This document shows positions 14,891-22,485 of a stretch of 22,485 nt of DNA, piece by piece. The stretch covers positions 1 to 22,485 of the forward strand of contig CBFHRN010000035.1 of NCBI GenBank assembly GCA_965658275.1, in the 5' to 3' direction. This DNA is from Croceimicrobium sp965658275 (GTDB lineage Bacteria; Bacteroidota; Bacteroidia; Flavobacteriales; Schleiferiaceae). Below the pieces are notes generated by a model. That model was not told the origin of the DNA, ran no database searches, and saw nothing but the letters and a program-made list of their open reading frames with translations. The first letter of the stretch is position 1. Every line of letters begins with the position of its first letter. Made by a program: the position numbers and the translations under genes.

Positions 14891-15975
14891 GACTATTTAA
14901 AATCATAGATCGCTATATCATCGGAAAGTTTTTGGGCACTTTCTTCTTAACTATTGCTTTGATTCTGTCCATTGCGATTGTATTTGATATTTCCGAAAAG
15001 ATCGATGACTTTATTACCCGAGGAGCCTCTACCACAGAGATAATTTTCGATTATTACCTAAACTTCTTGGTGTTCTACGGCAATCTGTTTTCTTCCATGA
15101 TTGTGTTTATTGCCACCATCTTCTTTAGCTCGAGGATGACAGCAAATACCGAAATCGTAGCCATCCTCACTGGGGGAGTAAGTTTTAAAAGGATGATGTT
15201 CCCTTATTTCGTATCTGCAAGTATTGTAGCTGGGATCAGCCTATTACTGTCTCATTTTGTAATTCCTTACACTAATGTGGCGCGGCTCGAATTCGAACAA
15301 GCTTATATCAACCGTAAGGAAACCGAGCGCTATAAGCACATCCACAGACAAATTAAGCCCGGGCATTACATCTATTTCGAAAACTACAATACCAAAAGGA
15401 ATACAGGTTACCATTTCACTTATGAAATTATTGAAGATGGCCGCCTTAATTACAAGCTTAAAGCTGACTTTATACGATACGACACCGCTACCAGTCAATG
15501 GACCCTGGATAACTACGATCTCCGGATAATAGATGAAAACGGAAATGAACAGTTAGAACAAGGACGAAAAATGGAACGTGAGTTCGATTTCCGATCTGAT
15601 GAAGTTGTCCCAAAGCTCTACACGGTTAAAATGATGAATACGCCCGAGTTGAATAAATTTATCAAAGCCGAAACTATTCGAGGCTCGGAAAATGTAAACA
15701 GTTATTTAATTGAAAAACACCAGCGGACATCGTGGCCTTTTGCGACCTATATTTTGGTTTTAATTGGAGTAAGCATTTCTTCAAAAAAGACGCGCGGTGG
15801 ATTGGGTCTCAACATCGCCATTGGCCTAGTGCTATGCGTGAGTTATATCTTTTTTATGCAAATTTCCACCACCTTCGCCACGGTAGGTACGATGAGTCCA
15901 CTTTTGGCGGTATGGACTCCGAATATCATTTTCACATTAATTGGTGCCTACTTATACTATATCGCACCAAAGTAG
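14887..15975 (+). CDS. LptF/LptG-family permease (YjgP/YjgQ)
   Basis: A 362-residue inner-membrane protein of the family that, with LptB, pulls lipopolysaccharide out of the membrane and hands it to LptC/LptA. The start is GTG 14887, overlapping the tgt stop as GTGA and giving MRLFKIIDRYIIGKFLGTFFLTI; an in-frame start further upstream would be inside tgt. Topology is typical: helix about 14-34, helix 60-80, helix 105-127, a large periplasmic domain about 128-275 of jelly-roll type, and three C-terminal helices. SSRMTANTEIVAILTGGVSFKRMM (81-104) is the cytoplasmic coupling segment that faces LptB. I cannot decide between LptF and LptG, so no symbol is given. Its gene is translationally coupled to tgt. 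Confidence 0.9.
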   Translation: MRLFKIIDRYIIGKFLGTFFLTIALILSIAIVFDISEKIDDFITRGASTTEIIFDYYLNFLVFYGNLFSSMIVFIATIFFSSRMTANTEIVAILTGGVSFKRMMFPYFVSASIVAGISLLLSHFVIPYTNVARLEFEQAYINRKETERYKHIHRQIKPGHYIYFENYNTKRNTGYHFTYEIIEDGRLNYKLKADFIRYDTATSQWTLDNYDLRIIDENGNEQLEQGRKMEREFDFRSDEVVPKLYTVKMMNTPELNKFIKAETIRGSENVNSYLIEKHQRTSWPFATYILVLIGVSISSKKTRGGLGLNIAIGLVLCVSYIFFMQISTTFATVGTMSPLLAVWTPNIIFTLIGAYLYYIAPK

Positions 15976-15996
15976 AGGCAGGAAGACATATTTTTA

Positions 15997-16005
15997 CATC
16001 TTTGC
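15997..16005 (+). promoter_or_regulatory. Possible -7 element for accA
   Basis: CATCTTTGC differs by one base from TAnnTTTGC and lies 19 bases before the accA ATG at 16025. No -33 TTG is found at the right distance. It would make accA partly independent of the tgt-permease transcript. Confidence 0.35.
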
Positions 16006-16024
16006 ACTATAAAGAGGGATATTT

Positions 16025-16975
16025 ATGGATTATCTAGATTTCGAGGAACCCATCAAGGAGATCCTCGACCAAATCGAAAAAGCCAAAGATCTTGAGGGAG
16101 AATCTCAGGTGAATATGGCAAAGACCATCAAAGAATTAGAGAAAAAACTCGAGACCACTCGTAAGAATATTTACAAGAACCTAAATGCATGGCAAAGGGT
16201 TCAGCTTTCACGCCATCCTCAACGACCTTATACCTTAGCCTACATTGAGGCGATGACCGACGGTCAATTCATCGAATTACATGGCGACCGCAATGTGAAG
16301 GACGATAAGGCGATGGTTGGCGGCTGGGGCATGCTTAACGACGAGCCTGTAATGTTCATAGGTCAGCAAAAAGGCATTAATACTAAGATGCGCCAATATC
16401 GCAATTTTGGTATGGCTAACCCGGAAGGCTACCGCAAGGCTTTACGCCTGATGAAAATGGCGGAAAAATTTAACCGTCCGGTAGTAACCTTAATCGACAC
16501 TCCAGGAGCTTTTCCAGGATTGGAAGCTGAAGAACGTGGGCAAGGTGAAGCGATTGCCCGGAATATTTACGAAATGTCGAAGCTTAAAACCCCTATTATT
16601 TGCGTAATAATAGGCGAAGGAGCTTCTGGTGGTGCACTAGGCATTGGCGTTGGAGACAGAGTACTTATGTTGGAAAACACGTGGTACAGTGTGATTTCTC
16701 CTGAAAGTTGTTCTTCGATTTTATGGCGATCATGGGATTATAAAGAAAGAGCAGCCGAAGCTTTAAAGCTTACCGCAGACGATATGCTGAAGAACAAGTT
16801 GATTGACGGAATCATTAAAGAACCTCTAGGTGGAGCCCATTCGGATCCTGAAGGTATGTTTGAGATTCTGAAAAACGAGCTTCTAAAGAATATCGCTCAA
16901 TTGAAAAAAGTAGAAATCGAAAAACTCGTTCCTAAACGGATGGGGAAATTCGAAAAAATGGGAGTTACCAATTAA
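16025..16975 (+). CDS. accA: Acetyl-CoA carboxylase, carboxyltransferase subunit alpha
   Basis: A 316-residue protein of standard AccA length. With AccD it moves the carboxyl group from biotin to acetyl-CoA, making malonyl-CoA for fatty acid synthesis. The N-terminus is a helical segment (about 1-55, KTIKELEKKLETTRKNIYKNL). The core follows with WQRVQLSRHPQRPYTLAYIEAM, ELHGDR (84-89), FIGQQKG (111-117), NPEGYRKALRLMKMAEKFNRPVVTLIDTPGAFPG (132-165) and the oxyanion and CoA-site loops GEGASGGALGIGVGDRV (197-213). WYSVISPESCSSILW (220-234) is also a family signature. It starts 50 bases after the permease stop and ends at a strong terminator. Confidence 0.97.
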   Translation: MDYLDFEEPIKEILDQIEKAKDLEGESQVNMAKTIKELEKKLETTRKNIYKNLNAWQRVQLSRHPQRPYTLAYIEAMTDGQFIELHGDRNVKDDKAMVGGWGMLNDEPVMFIGQQKGINTKMRQYRNFGMANPEGYRKALRLMKMAEKFNRPVVTLIDTPGAFPGLEAEERGQGEAIARNIYEMSKLKTPIICVIIGEGASGGALGIGVGDRVLMLENTWYSVISPESCSSILWRSWDYKERAAEALKLTADDMLKNKLIDGIIKEPLGGAHSDPEGMFEILKNELLKNIAQLKKVEIEKLVPKRMGKFEKMGVTN

Positions 16976-16999
16976 GTAACTCATTTTAAAGATATAGAG

Positions 17000-17029
17000 C
17001 CCCGTTTCTTTCCAAGAAACGGGGTTTTT
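17000..17029 (+). terminator. Intrinsic terminator after accA
   Basis: Arms 17000-17010 (CCCCGTTTCTT) and 17014-17024 (AAGAAACGGGG) form a perfect 11-bp stem with a 3-base loop, followed by TTTTT (17025-17029). The last bases overlap the stop codon of the converging nuclease gene. On the minus strand no T-run follows, so it mainly serves accA. Confidence 0.92.
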
Positions 17030-18602
17030 AATGCTTCAATAGAAGTTTGTCTTGATACTTCATACCATTCTCTAAGCTAATCTGGAGGATATAAACCCCC
17101 GCTTCAAAGGCACTAAGATCCAGCCAATCAGCTGGCTTTAAATCATAAGTCTTACCAGATAAATCCATTAGGGAAAGAGCGCGTAATTGAGCGCCCCCCG
17201 CAATGTAAATACTCCCACTCGATGGGTTTGGATAAAACAGCGGAAGATTATCTGATTTGTTCGCTTCAAGCGAAAGCTGCGGACCCGAAACTATCGGTAT
17301 TGAAACAGATGAACCTGGAACATCAAAAGATAGAACAGCATTGTAATTCATGCCTGTTTCAAACTCTATTTCTAGGGATACATAATCTCCTTGTCCTAAA
17401 TTTAAAGCACCTGGGTTACCTCCTACAAAACTTAAATTAGGGTCACTCAAGGCAAAATTGTTGGCTACGGAAGAACTATCTCCTTCTCCATAAATAATAA
17501 AGTTAAAGCGCCGCAGTCCTGAGTTGCCATTGGCCAAATAAATGGTGTCATCAGAATAGTACAAACCTAGGGTTCTCGTAGATTGCGCCGTGCTTGAAAT
17601 ACTGCTTATTCGCTCTATCAACTGCGGATAATCTACAAAGGGATTGCGGTTATTTTGCAAGGCGTAAATTGCTGCATTACGTGCCTGCTCATCCGAATTC
17701 GGAGGATAATCTTGATGCCATTGACGCAATATAGTTTCTTGACCAGAGAAGTGATTACTGTAATCCTGGTAGCGTAAAACGAAATACATCATCGCTCGAG
17801 CGGTAGCTCCCTTTTGTACATTTCGCGGTTCAAATTTTCCACCCCCCGATTTAGAGCCCCCTTGCGTCCAAGAAGAATTGGTCACCACCCCAAAAGGATC
17901 ATTTCCTCGTCGACTATTAGCCGTTACATCGGTAGGGAACAAATGGTGTATATCACTTCGCATAGGTTCATTGGAATTGAAAAAACCTTGGGGAAAAGTA
18001 TGCTCACAGTTAAAACTGTTCGTATTGGCTCCAGCGCGCGTATTAAAAGTTGCTGTTCGGCCTGTGTATACACATTCAACCTGCCCACCCGAATTATCAA
18101 TAGAACCATACATCTGATCCCGAGCAGGCGTGTAACCTAAGCTCGTATAGCCCAGAGCTAATCGCGCGGATAAAGCCGTTTTTAAAGCTTCTTGTTCCTT
18201 ATTTTGGGTGCTAGCATAATAGCTTTTACTGTAAACTCCCTGACCCTCAAGACCTAGGACAGTATGACCAAATCCAGAAGATGATTTAAAGACAAGGGCC
18301 TGTTGATGCAACAAGTTATGCTCGGGAGAGAAGCTTACATTGAGACTAAAGGTATCGCCAGGCATCACCGTAAAAATGGAATCACTAACCGAAAATATTT
18401 TATCTCCATAAAACCGGAATCGGTCTACTCCCTCAATATCAATGGGGTAAGAATTCGGGTTGTACAGTCGTACTACTTCAGTATTGGCCTGCAACTCATC
18501 GGTGTTCGTAAATTGAACGAGAGTATCTAAAGGAACTAATGCTTGGGCTTGAACCTCACAAAGCACGATTAAAAGAGAGAAGACTAAGAGTATTTTACGC
18601 AT
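17028..18602 (-). CDS. T9SS-exported endonuclease I
   Basis: A 524-residue extracellular nuclease. The start is ATG 18602 (MRKILLVFSLLIVLCEVQAQ), a clear signal peptide; the frame is open further upstream only to a TTG inside the previous gene. Residues about 22-122 resemble a choice-of-anchor D / ASH-like immunoglobulin-type domain (VVRLYNPNSYPIDIEG, VMPGDTFSLNVSFSP, LGLEGQG). The nuclease domain runs about 130-340 with NSFNCEHTFPQ (H201 probable general base), SDIHHLFPTDVTANSRRGNDPFG (N229 as the metal-site residue) and the late WHQDYPPNSDEQARNAAIYALQNNRNPFVDYP: these define the endonuclease I family, which cleaves DNA and/or RNA without strong sequence preference. Another beta-rich domain follows (345-440). 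The last 72 residues are a T9SS type A sorting domain (FYPNPSSGSIYI ... FEAGVYILQISLENG). It lies one base after the lipoprotein gene. Confidence 0.9.
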   Translation of the reverse strand: MRKILLVFSLLIVLCEVQAQALVPLDTLVQFTNTDELQANTEVVRLYNPNSYPIDIEGVDRFRFYGDKIFSVSDSIFTVMPGDTFSLNVSFSPEHNLLHQQALVFKSSSGFGHTVLGLEGQGVYSKSYYASTQNKEQEALKTALSARLALGYTSLGYTPARDQMYGSIDNSGGQVECVYTGRTATFNTRAGANTNSFNCEHTFPQGFFNSNEPMRSDIHHLFPTDVTANSRRGNDPFGVVTNSSWTQGGSKSGGGKFEPRNVQKGATARAMMYFVLRYQDYSNHFSGQETILRQWHQDYPPNSDEQARNAAIYALQNNRNPFVDYPQLIERISSISSTAQSTRTLGLYYSDDTIYLANGNSGLRRFNFIIYGEGDSSSVANNFALSDPNLSFVGGNPGALNLGQGDYVSLEIEFETGMNYNAVLSFDVPGSSVSIPIVSGPQLSLEANKSDNLPLFYPNPSSGSIYIAGGAQLRALSLMDLSGKTYDLKPADWLDLSAFEAGVYILQISLENGMKYQDKLLLKH

Positions 18603-18603
18603 A

Positions 18604-19887
18604 TCATTTTGTGTAGAGGATGTCAAAATCCTTTAATTCTCCAAAAAAACTAGCCGCAAAGTTGAGATTTCCTGGAGAAACATAGGTCTGGACCGCATTG
18701 CCATTTTGAACTAGGAGAATTTCATTTAACCTATCTAAAGTAAAATTCTTCAAAGTTAGATTCTGATTGAACTGTGGAGGATTGGAACCCGCAAGCTCAT
18801 AAGAATAATAACCACTATCATTTGCGAAAATTAGACGGTATACATCGGTACTAGTAAAAGCATAAGCCGCCGCCCTGATGGCTTCAATATTAGCCGTAAA
18901 CTCAAGGTTAAAAACCTTAGAACTGATCGTGTACGTCGAAAATTTGAGCTGACTATTCACCTTTTCAAAGACCCCTATCTTATCTTCTGATATCTTCACT
19001 AAATACGCATTAGGATCACTCAGGGGGTAAGTCGAAAAAATACCATTCAAATTTGCATTAAAAATGATAAGTTCCGGGTTTGATCCGCCCGCAGCAGAAA
19101 CAACAGCCGCCAATCGATTGCCAAGCCAGGCACCATTTCGCGCCTGCTCACCTCGACCTGCATTAACTGATATAGTGGCTAAAACGGAAGTTCCCTGATA
19201 ATGCTTTATTTCTCCATCCGTTTGCAGAGCATAAAGACCTCGATGGGTTTTCACAAAACTGTTGTAAGATTTGGAGCCTGTTGGGGCCGGTAAGGGAAAG
19301 TCAGTGATTGGACTCAAATCCTTTAAATCATAAACCGCCAACTTTTCGTCCTTATAAGCCGCTAAAAACACCAAAGAATCTCTTGAAGACACTACAATTT
19401 GGTCGTATTCTGCTGGAAGAGGATAGTCTACCCTTGTTTGATCGTAAAAATCTACTTTGGTTAGTTTACTTGCCCCCAACAGCATGTAATCCTCATACCC
19501 CAGGGCTAACTCGCGATAACTAAAGGAATAAAAAGTAGAAACACCTTCTTCACCATTAAAAGCCTGAATTCGTACATCATAAGATCCGGTTGGGAAGTAG
19601 GGATCATTAAAATAAAGCTCTACTTCATACTCATCACCATCTTTATAAATTAGGCGTTGTTCAATTGGAAACACCTGGGCTCCTTGCAACAAGTTTATTT
19701 GGTACGAATTAGCCTTTGTCGCCCTAAAGAAAAGACGCATGGTATCTTGATAGTCGTATAAACTTTTTAAGTTCTGCCTTTCTAAGTTTAAACCAGGAAA
19801 AATAGGTTCCTCCTTTCTACAAGCCAGTAGCAATAGGGCTATCAGGAAGAATGGAAAAGAAGCTTTAATTGATTGCTTTAAACTCAA
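18604..19887 (-). CDS. Lipoprotein, probable beta-propeller, unknown function
   Basis: A 427-residue protein. No ATG stands before the signal peptide; the best start is TTG 19887, giving MSLKQSIKASFPFFLIALLLLAC, a lipoprotein signal with lipobox LLAC and the lipid cysteine at C23. The frame stays open upstream, but that part runs antisense into dnaB and is not credible. After a Lys/Glu-rich linker, about residues 40-130 look like a small beta domain (YEVELYFNDPYFPTGSYDVRIQAFNG). The rest shows repeated short strands of the type KLAVYDLKDLSPITDFPLP and RLAAVVSAAGGSNPELIIFNANLN, as in six- or seven-blade propellers, though I cannot count blades. There is no enzyme motif. It is joined by a one-base gap to the exported nuclease and may act with it at the outer membrane (inference). 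Confidence 0.7.
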   Translation of the reverse strand: MSLKQSIKASFPFFLIALLLLACRKEEPIFPGLNLERQNLKSLYDYQDTMRLFFRATKANSYQINLLQGAQVFPIEQRLIYKDGDEYEVELYFNDPYFPTGSYDVRIQAFNGEEGVSTFYSFSYRELALGYEDYMLLGASKLTKVDFYDQTRVDYPLPAEYDQIVVSSRDSLVFLAAYKDEKLAVYDLKDLSPITDFPLPAPTGSKSYNSFVKTHRGLYALQTDGEIKHYQGTSVLATISVNAGRGEQARNGAWLGNRLAAVVSAAGGSNPELIIFNANLNGIFSTYPLSDPNAYLVKISEDKIGVFEKVNSQLKFSTYTISSKVFNLEFTANIEAIRAAAYAFTSTDVYRLIFANDSGYYSYELAGSNPPQFNQNLTLKNFTLDRLNEILLVQNGNAVQTYVSPGNLNFAASFFGELKDFDILYTK

Positions 19888-19914
19888 TACAATCTTTATT
19901 TTTACAGGCTCTGC

Positions 19915-19928
19915 CAAATTATTATTTG
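19915..19928. promoter_or_regulatory. Symmetric core between divergent lipoprotein and dnaB promoters
   Basis: CAAAT-TATT-ATTTG is a 5-bp inverted repeat with a 4-base centre. Each strand reads an imperfect -7 element ending ATTTG. On the plus strand this is 9 bases from the dnaB ATG at 19938, and on the minus strand 27 bases from the lipoprotein start. Neither is a perfect TAnnTTTG match, so this is a candidate only. Confidence 0.3.
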
Positions 19929-19937
19929 TACCTAAAT

Positions 19938-21455
19938 ATGGATACCAACAAAAGTCCGCAAAATTCTTATACCCCAAGCAAAAAGCAATCGGTTGTTGCT
20001 TTGGACCAGGGTCGTGTACCTCCACAGGTTATTGGTTTTGAGGAGGCGGTGTTAGGAGCGGTACTTATTGATAATGCGGCGATTAATGCTGTAATTGATA
20101 TCCTAAGTCCTGATAGTTTTTACAAACCGCAACATGGTTTAATCTTTAAAACGGTAAAGGAACTTTTCGGTCGTAGTGAACCTGTAGATATCCTTACCGT
20201 AGCCAATGAACTTCGAAAAAACGCCGAGCTCGATGCGGCTGGAGGAGAACATTATTTGATTGAACTCAGCAACAAAGTTTCATCCTCGGCGCACTCGGAA
20301 TATCATGCCCGGGTAATCGTGCAAAAACATATTCAAAGGGAGATGATTCGAGTGGCGAGCAATATCATCGATAAAAGTTTTGATGAAACCACTGATGTAT
20401 TTGACCTTCTGGACGAGGCGGAACAAGATCTTTTTGAAGTAGCGCATAGTAATGTAGTTAAGAATTACGAGAGCGCTAAGGATTTAATAAAAGAAGCCAT
20501 TGAGCGCATTGAGGAAATCTCAAAGAAAGAGGGCTTAAGTGGTGTCCCCAGTGGCTTTACTGAAGTGGATCGGATTACAGCGGGATGGCAGCCTTCGGAT
20601 TTAATTATCCTCGCAGCACGTCCCGGTATGGGTAAAACAGCTTTTGTATTGTCCATGGCACGGAATATGGCTATCGACCATAAAACTCCTGTAGCGGTAT
20701 TCTCGCTGGAGATGGCAGCCGTGCAGCTTATCACCCGTTTAATTTCTAGTGAAACTGGATTAAGTTCCGAAAAACTTAGAAAAGGAACTCTTGATGACGT
20801 GGAATGGCAGCAACTTCTAACTAAAGTGCGTGCTCTGGAAAACGCTCCACTATTCATCGATGACACTCCTGCCCTTTCGGTGTTTGACCTAAGAGCAAAA
20901 TGCCGAAGACTTGTAGCTCAACATAAAGTGGGTATGATCATTATTGATTACCTGCAACTAATGACAGTGGGCGGTCAGAAAGGACAAGGTAACCGTGAAC
21001 AAGAAATTTCTACCATCTCACGTTCATTGAAGAGTATTGCTAAGGAACTAAACGTTCCGGTTATCGCACTATCCCAGTTGAGTCGTGCGGTAGAATCACG
21101 AGCTGGAGATAAGCGACCACAGCTATCTGACCTTCGTGAATCTGGAGCAATTGAGCAGGATGCAGATATCGTTTGCTTTATTTATCGCCCTGAATACTAC
21201 GATATTGAAACCTTCAGAGATGGAGAGCCGGCCGAAGGAAAAGCCGAGCTAATCATTGCTAAGCACCGTAATGGTAGTTTAGCGGATGTTCGCTTGCGTT
21301 TCGAAGGATCAATGGCTCGTTTCTCTGATGTGGAAGAAATGAGTGATGGGCCCATGATTCTTGAATCACGCATCAATAGCGATTCCTTCCTAGGCGGAAA
21401 CGATACAGATGGCGGCGGAACAGGTTCATACGACGACGATGACATACCTTTTTAG
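19938..21455 (+). CDS. dnaB: Replicative DNA helicase
   Basis: A 505-residue DnaB, the hexameric 5'-3' helicase of the replication fork. The start ATG 19938 (MDTNKSPQNSYTPSKKQS) follows the promoter candidate; longer reading in frame is not family-like. The DnaB N-terminal domain is about 28-130 (PPQVIGFEEAVLGAVLIDNAAINAV, FYKPQHGLIF). The RecA-type motor follows: SGVPSGFTEVDRITAGWQPSDLIILAA, Walker A ARPGMGKT (227-234), VFSLEMA, Walker B IIIDYLQLM (334-342), LSQLSRAVESR (378-388) and LSDLRESGAIEQDAD (396-410). No intein interrupts it. The C-terminus is a Gly/Asp tail ending SYDDDDIPF, the same form as the SSB C-terminal tip. It overlaps the next gene by 17 bases. Confidence 0.97.
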   Translation: MDTNKSPQNSYTPSKKQSVVALDQGRVPPQVIGFEEAVLGAVLIDNAAINAVIDILSPDSFYKPQHGLIFKTVKELFGRSEPVDILTVANELRKNAELDAAGGEHYLIELSNKVSSSAHSEYHARVIVQKHIQREMIRVASNIIDKSFDETTDVFDLLDEAEQDLFEVAHSNVVKNYESAKDLIKEAIERIEEISKKEGLSGVPSGFTEVDRITAGWQPSDLIILAARPGMGKTAFVLSMARNMAIDHKTPVAVFSLEMAAVQLITRLISSETGLSSEKLRKGTLDDVEWQQLLTKVRALENAPLFIDDTPALSVFDLRAKCRRLVAQHKVGMIIIDYLQLMTVGGQKGQGNREQEISTISRSLKSIAKELNVPVIALSQLSRAVESRAGDKRPQLSDLRESGAIEQDADIVCFIYRPEYYDIETFRDGEPAEGKAELIIAKHRNGSLADVRLRFEGSMARFSDVEEMSDGPMILESRINSDSFLGGNDTDGGGTGSYDDDDIPF

Positions 21456-22485
21456 ATATCTTCTAAGTTTACTTTTAACTATTTACACATTCAGTGCCCA
21501 AGGGATTACCATGTTAATCCCCATGGACAGCGAAAATCAGAAAGAGCATCTGAAGGCCTATGGATTGGCTTATTATGCATTGGATAGAGGTGTAGAGGTA
21601 GAATGGCTTTTAAATTACCGTGGAGGTAGCTTTATGTTACCCTTTGCGGAAGAGTTAAAACTAGAATGTCGAATTCGAAATGTAAGCTTTGAAGTTATCA
21701 GCGATGCTCAAGCTCAATCCATTCGTAATGAGATTAGTAGCCCGGCCCTAAACCAAGCGATTGTTAAGCTAGAGAATGCCCCTAAAATTGCCGTTTACTC
21801 ACCTAAAGGCAAACAACCCTGGGATGATGCAGTTACCTTAGTTTTAAGCTATGCTGAGATTCCTTACGACATCATTTACGATGAAGAGGTTCTGAATGAT
21901 TTATTACCGCGATACGACTGGCTTCACCTACATCACGAAGACTTTACAGGGCAATACGGCCGCTTTTACGCCGCCTTCCGCAATGCACCTTGGTACATTG
22001 AACAAAAAAGAGATTTAGAAGCCTTAGCGCTAAAATTAGGCTACAACAAAGTGAGCCAATTAAAAAGTGCCGTTGCCGAAAAAATTCGGGAGTATACTAT
22101 TGGCGGCGGTTTTCTATTCGCTATGTGTTCTGCGACTGATAGCTATGACATTGCACTTTCCTCTGTAGGTGTTGACATTTGCGAACCCATGTTTGACGGC
22201 GACCCCGCTGAACCGAATTACCAGAACAAATTAAACTATGAACGAAGTTTTGCATTTAAAGACTTTAGACTAGTACAAAATCCTAATGTCTACGAGTTTA
22301 GCGACATTGACGTAACCAATAGCCGAAAGGTAAAAGCGGAAAATGATTTCTTTAGCCTTTTTGAGTTTTCTGCGAAATGGGACATCGTACCTACTATGCT
22401 CACACAAAACCATGTTCAAGTGGTGAAAGGCTTTATGGGCCAAACCACAGCTTTTCGCAGAGATTTAATCAAAAGTGATGTGCTT
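21439..22485 (+). CDS. Secreted protein after dnaB, partial (runs off right edge)
   Basis: The frame is open for 349 codons from ATG 21439 to the window end with no stop. It starts inside the last codons of dnaB, and the first 20 residues (MTYLFRYLLSLLLTIYTFSA) form a signal peptide followed by QGITMLIPMDSENQKEHLKAYGLAYYALDRGVEVEWLLNYRGGSF. From memory, Bacteroidota genomes often annotate proteins with this LIPMD...LNYRGGSF start as 'asparagine synthetase B', but the visible sequence has no N-terminal catalytic cysteine of a glutamine amidotransferase and no ATP-pyrophosphatase loop I recognise, so that name is doubtful. Later segments include KIAVYSPKGKQPWDDAVTLVLSYAEIPYDIIYDEEVL, DWLHLHHEDFTGQYGRFY and GGGFLFAMCSATDSYDIALSS, suggesting an alpha/beta domain related to GATase-like folds. 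Function unknown. Confidence 0.8.
   Translation, partial: MTYLFRYLLSLLLTIYTFSAQGITMLIPMDSENQKEHLKAYGLAYYALDRGVEVEWLLNYRGGSFMLPFAEELKLECRIRNVSFEVISDAQAQSIRNEISSPALNQAIVKLENAPKIAVYSPKGKQPWDDAVTLVLSYAEIPYDIIYDEEVLNDLLPRYDWLHLHHEDFTGQYGRFYAAFRNAPWYIEQKRDLEALALKLGYNKVSQLKSAVAEKIREYTIGGGFLFAMCSATDSYDIALSSVGVDICEPMFDGDPAEPNYQNKLNYERSFAFKDFRLVQNPNVYEFSDIDVTNSRKVKAENDFFSLFEFSAKWDIVPTMLTQNHVQVVKGFMGQTTAFRRDLIKSDVL

Noticed and set aside
17814..18140. 108-codon open frame antisense to the endonuclease gene
   Set aside because: It covers the conserved nuclease core on the other strand and its Arg/Ser/Ile-rich translation has no family features.
20465..20866. 133-codon open frame antisense to dnaB
   Set aside because: It lies wholly within the conserved dnaB motor region, has Ser-rich composition expected of an antisense shadow, and shows no domain or promoter.
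1..22485. tRNA, rRNA, CRISPR, insertion sequence, integrase, or defence system
   Set aside because: I saw no cloverleaf, direct repeat array, transposase, terminal inverted repeats or toxin/antitoxin and nuclease cluster. The endonuclease I is a secreted degradative enzyme, not a defence nuclease.

Overview
The window looks like chromosomal housekeeping DNA from a member of the Bacteroidota, most likely a flavobacteria-type lineage. Four signals point there. Three proteins end in type IX secretion (T9SS) type A sorting domains. Several genes carry the Bacteroidota -7 promoter element TAnnTTTG. Genes lack obvious Shine-Dalgarno sequences. The gene groupings (serC-serA; ferredoxin beside a LuxC-type acyl-CoA reductase; PASTA protein-T9SS protein-RluD; tgt-lptG-accA) are also in keeping with that phylum. 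The assignment is inferred from these features, not from a database match.

Layout. 1-650 (-): the N-terminal part of a GT4-like glycosyltransferase running off the left edge. 875-1654 (+): a small T9SS cargo protein, ending at a perfect 13-bp hairpin terminator shared with the convergent serC-serA operon (3755-1723, -), two of the three steps of phosphorylated serine synthesis. 5160-3875 (-): a two-cluster ferredoxin followed by a secreted protein of unknown function. It diverges from 5205-6278 (+), a LuxC-type acyl-CoA reductase, and the two promoters interlock. 6321-10064 (+): a coupled operon of a membrane-anchored three-PASTA protein, a T9SS-exported protein and the pseudouridine synthase RluD, followed by a di-heme cytochrome c peroxidase-like lipoprotein (10093-11199).

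13679-11200 (-): a membrane GT2 glycosyltransferase, RsmG, a structured spacer and a short histidine-kinase ATPase module without sensor or phospho-acceptor domain. 13760-16975 (+): tgt, an LptF/LptG-family permease, and accA with a strong terminator. 19887-17028 (-): a lipoprotein predicted to be propeller-like and a T9SS-exported endonuclease I, one base apart. 19938-22485 (+): replicative helicase dnaB, overlapped by a secreted protein that runs off the right edge.

There is no sign of a mobile element, CRISPR array, tRNA, rRNA or defence island. The notable points are subtle: three predicted leaderless starts (tgt, the GT2 gene, the left-edge glycosyltransferase); a TGT lacking the three zinc-binding cysteines; a DnaB whose C-terminus copies the SSB tail; interlocking divergent promoters at ferredoxin/acyl-CoA reductase; and an orphan kinase ATPase module preceded by an in-frame open stretch and a long hairpin. 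I did not find a convincing, wholly new multi-gene system.
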